A stretch of DNA of 7,289 nucleotides from an uncultured Oscillibacter sp. (GTDB taxonomy: Bacteria > Bacillota > Clostridia > Oscillospirales > Oscillospiraceae), in the NCBI GenBank assembly GCA_910588005.1, contig CAJUQM010000036.1, positions 1-7,289 on the forward strand. The letters are read 5' to 3'. This document shows positions 5,894 through 7,289 of this stretch, one piece after another; within the stretch, counting starts at the first letter, position 1; the number at the start of each line of letters is the position of its first letter. Both the position numbers and the translations under genes were made by a program. The notes under the pieces were generated by a model. That model made no database searches. It saw nothing but the letters and a program-made list of their open reading frames with translations, and had not been told where the DNA came from.

Positions 5894-5908
5894 CTTAAGG
5901 AAAACACC
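5885..5908. other. Second perfect palindrome overlapping the terminator
   Basis: GGTGTTTTCCTT (5885-5896) and AAGGAAAACACC (5897-5908) form a perfect 24-bp palindrome. Its first four bases, GGTG, are the last four of the terminator stem, and its left arm takes up the terminator T-tract. The two hairpins therefore cannot both form completely. Confidence 0.7.
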
Positions 5909-5960
5909 AATCGTCTCTTGATCTCATGATATTTATATATATAGAATTTCAGCGTTGTTT

Positions 5961-5989
5961 TTTAAATGGCCCTGTAAGGGAATTATAAT
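5961..5989 (+). promoter_or_regulatory. Promoter of the QueD-like gene
   Basis: Perfect TATAAT (5984-5989) with a weak TTTAAA (5961-5966) 17 bp upstream. The start would be near 5996, giving a leader of about 36 nt. A small inverted repeat, GCGCA and TGCGC (5991-6006), lies at the transcript start. Together with the terminator upstream, this makes the gene transcriptionally separate from the cellobiose operon. Confidence 0.55.
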
Positions 5990-6031
5990 GGCGCATAGTG
6001 TTGCGCGGTTAAGATAAAAAAGGTTTTAATC

Positions 6032-6382
6032 ATGCGAATATACTGTATGAAATCGTGTATTCCCATCTATCATGGGAGCAGCGATGAGCGGCAGGAGGCC
6101 CATTGCCACACCATTGAAATCGTGGCTTATATAGAGAGCCGGAGCGACAGGTTTGTACCTTTTTCCCATGTGGAAGAGTCCTTAAACCGGTGTTTGGACC
6201 ATTATCGGGGCCAATTTCTAAACGCATTTCCGGAGTTTCACGGAGATTCCAGCATCGAGGGAATTGGCGAGGCTCTCTTTGCTCAGATATTTGAGGCGCT
6301 GTCGGAGAGGGCGCTGAGCTTAAAGCGCCTTGAGGTGAGTGAAACGCCGCTGCGGCGGTATGCGGTTGGCATCATAGATTAG
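6032..6382 (+). CDS. Divergent QueD / 6-pyruvoyl-tetrahydropterin-synthase-like protein
   Basis: A 116-residue protein with the outline of the PTPS/QueD fold. AHCHTIEIVAYIE (23-35) matches the HGH zinc motif and its strand. FVPFSHVEESLNRCLDHYRGQFLN (41-64) matches the family's DF.ELK...LDH.YLN region, including the Asp56-His57 pair. DSSIEGIGEALFAQI (72-86) stands for the PTSE helix, keeping Glu76, and LKRLEVSET (98-105) for the strand ending in the substrate-binding Glu. The first zinc histidine (the AAH motif) and the catalytic cysteine before HGH of true QueD are not evident, so queuosine or pterin synthesis is doubtful. AAGG lies 8 nt before the ATG. A secreted repeat protein begins 84 bp later, probably in the same transcript. 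The homology call is from motif reading; the role is unknown. Confidence 0.6.
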   Translation: MRIYCMKSCIPIYHGSSDERQEAHCHTIEIVAYIESRSDRFVPFSHVEESLNRCLDHYRGQFLNAFPEFHGDSSIEGIGEALFAQIFEALSERALSLKRLEVSETPLRRYAVGIID

Positions 6383-6466
6383 GCCTTGTTTGAAAATTGG
6401 CGGAAAGCCGGATTGAGAGATAGAATTGAGCGAAATGGGTCAGATATTGAGAAGGGGGCAGTTGCG

Positions 6467-7289
6467 GTGAGAAGGCATGAAAAATGGAGGGTATGGATCT
6501 TTTCCATTGGGCTGGTGATGGCTTTCTCCATTAACTTCTTACGGCCTGTGGTGTGGGCTGTGGGAGCGGATACCGGGGATGCGGAGAGTGATTACGCGCA
6601 GAGTCCTGCGGACAAAGAGCTGTCTGCCGGTACAGAGCCGGGGTCTGATTCCAAAAAGAGCGAGAGGCCTTCTGTGAAGGTTCCACAGGACGGACAGGAG
6701 ACGGGAGCCGGCCTCCAGAAGAATGAGAGACCCTCTGGGGAGGATTCCCCCAGTGAACAGCCGCCCGCCGCCGGTGATTTGAACCCGGAGCCGGACGCTT
6801 TGGAGGACGGGAAGGACTCCGCCAGTGATCCGGATGTGGAGACAGGCGGCCAGGAGGGCGGAGAGGATTCCTCCGGAACGTCCCCTGACGGGAGTACCGC
6901 CGGTGATCCGGATGTGGAGGCGGGCGGCCAGGAGGGCGGAGAGGATTCCTCCGGAACGTCTCCTGACGGGAGTGCCGCCGGTGATCCGGATGTGGAGGCA
7001 GGCGGCCAGGAGGGCGGAGAGGATTCCTCCGGAACCTCCTCTGACGGGAATACCGCCGGTGATCCGGATGTGGAGGCGGGCGGCCAGGAGGGCGGAGAGG
7101 ATTTCCCCGGAACCTCCTCTGACGGGAGTGCCGCCGGTGATCCGGATGTGGAGGCGGGCGGCCAGGAGGGCGGAGAGGATTCCTCCGGAACGTCTCCTGA
7201 CGGGAGTGCCGCCGGTGATCCGGATGTGGAGGCAGGCGGCCAGGAGGGCGGAGAGGATTCCTCCGGAACCTCCTCTGACGGGAATACCG
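6467..7289 (+). CDS. Exported, acidic tandem-repeat protein, 5' part
   Basis: An open frame that starts with GTG at 6467 and runs off the right edge (274 codons seen). AAGGGGG lies 8 nt upstream. Residues 1-8 are basic (MRRHEKWR), 9-25 hydrophobic, and VGA before Asp35 could be a signal-peptidase site, so the protein is likely secreted or membrane-anchored. Residues 35-120 are a low-complexity linker rich in Ser, Pro, Glu, Asp and Gly. From residue 121 come 26-residue repeats beginning DPDVEAGGQEGGEDSSG, each with seven acidic residues and no Lys or Arg in the repeat. No catalytic domain is visible; any functional or wall-anchoring domain would be past the window. A stalk, spacer or adhesin-like surface protein is the best guess. 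The family is not recognised, and it may be co-transcribed with the QueD-like gene. Confidence 0.75.
   Translation, partial: MRRHEKWRVWIFSIGLVMAFSINFLRPVVWAVGADTGDAESDYAQSPADKELSAGTEPGSDSKKSERPSVKVPQDGQETGAGLQKNERPSGEDSPSEQPPAAGDLNPEPDALEDGKDSASDPDVETGGQEGGEDSSGTSPDGSTAGDPDVEAGGQEGGEDSSGTSPDGSAAGDPDVEAGGQEGGEDSSGTSSDGNTAGDPDVEAGGQEGGEDFPGTSSDGSAAGDPDVEAGGQEGGEDSSGTSPDGSAAGDPDVEAGGQEGGEDSSGTSSDGNT
6827..7289 (+). repeat. 78-bp tandem repeat array, five full copies and one cut by the edge
   Basis: Units start at 6827, 6905, 6983, 7061, 7139 and 7217, each beginning GATCCGGATGTGGAG, with no change in length, so the reading frame is kept. Copy 5 equals copy 2 and copy 6 equals copy 3 base for base: 6897-7055 is identical to 7131-7289 (159 bp). 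The array thus also has a three-unit period of 234 bp. Nucleotide identity above what the protein needs indicates recent duplication or gene conversion. Confidence 0.95.

Noticed and set aside
6435..6470. Eleven-codon ORF whose TGA overlaps the GTG start of the repeat protein
   Set aside because: It has only a poor ribosome site and is very short; it could couple translation but nothing more supports it.
6827..7289. CRISPR-like array
   Set aside because: The whole 78-bp unit is repeated without unique spacers and is in frame within an open reading frame.

Overview
The window reads as chromosome of an anaerobic Gram-positive bacterium of the Clostridia, most plausibly a gut Oscillospiraceae-type organism. 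This is inferred from GC-rich genes with AT-rich promoters, strong AGGAGG ribosome binding sites, a lipoprotein ABC sugar-binding protein, a LacI-family regulator, and a GH94 plus GH1 gene pair. No taxonomic marker gene is present, so the assignment is tentative.

Positions 1-5779 form a divergent cellobiose-utilisation locus. On the minus strand lie a LacI/GalR-type repressor (584-1591) and, downstream of it, the start of a sugar-binding lipoprotein (435 to beyond position 1). On the plus strand lie a cellobiose phosphorylase (1980-4416) and, 4 bp later, a GH1 beta-glucosidase (4421-5779). The inferred logic is: the ABC transporter imports cellobiose or cellodextrins, the phosphorylase splits cellobiose to glucose-1-phosphate and glucose, the GH1 enzyme hydrolyses beta-glucosides, and the repressor controls the set. 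The intergenic region supports this. An identical 14-bp LacI-type operator (CTTAATCGTTTTCG) sits inside the spacer of the enzyme promoter and at the start of the repressor's own transcript, with centres 294 bp apart.

Two of the pathway genes are broken as written. The lipoprotein changes frame at a run of ten G (356-365), just after its lipobox. The phosphorylase changes frame at about 2406-2407, where removing one G restores an 811-residue protein. These are either sequencing errors, phase-variable tracts or pathway decay; the sequence alone cannot decide.

Positions 5780-6031 hold a near-consensus promoter (TTGCAA-17-TATAAT with a TG extension) only about 35 bp before a perfect hairpin with a T-tract. 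That hairpin shares four bases with a second perfect palindrome, giving two mutually exclusive folds. This looks like a short RNA or attenuator and may also end the enzyme operon. A second TATAAT promoter then precedes a small, divergent QueD/6-pyruvoyl-tetrahydropterin-synthase-like protein (6032-6382).

From 6467 to the window end runs an exported, very acidic protein made of 78-bp (26-residue) tandem repeats, starting with GTG and cut by the window edge. The repeats show a second-order period of three units (234 bp), a sign of recent array expansion.
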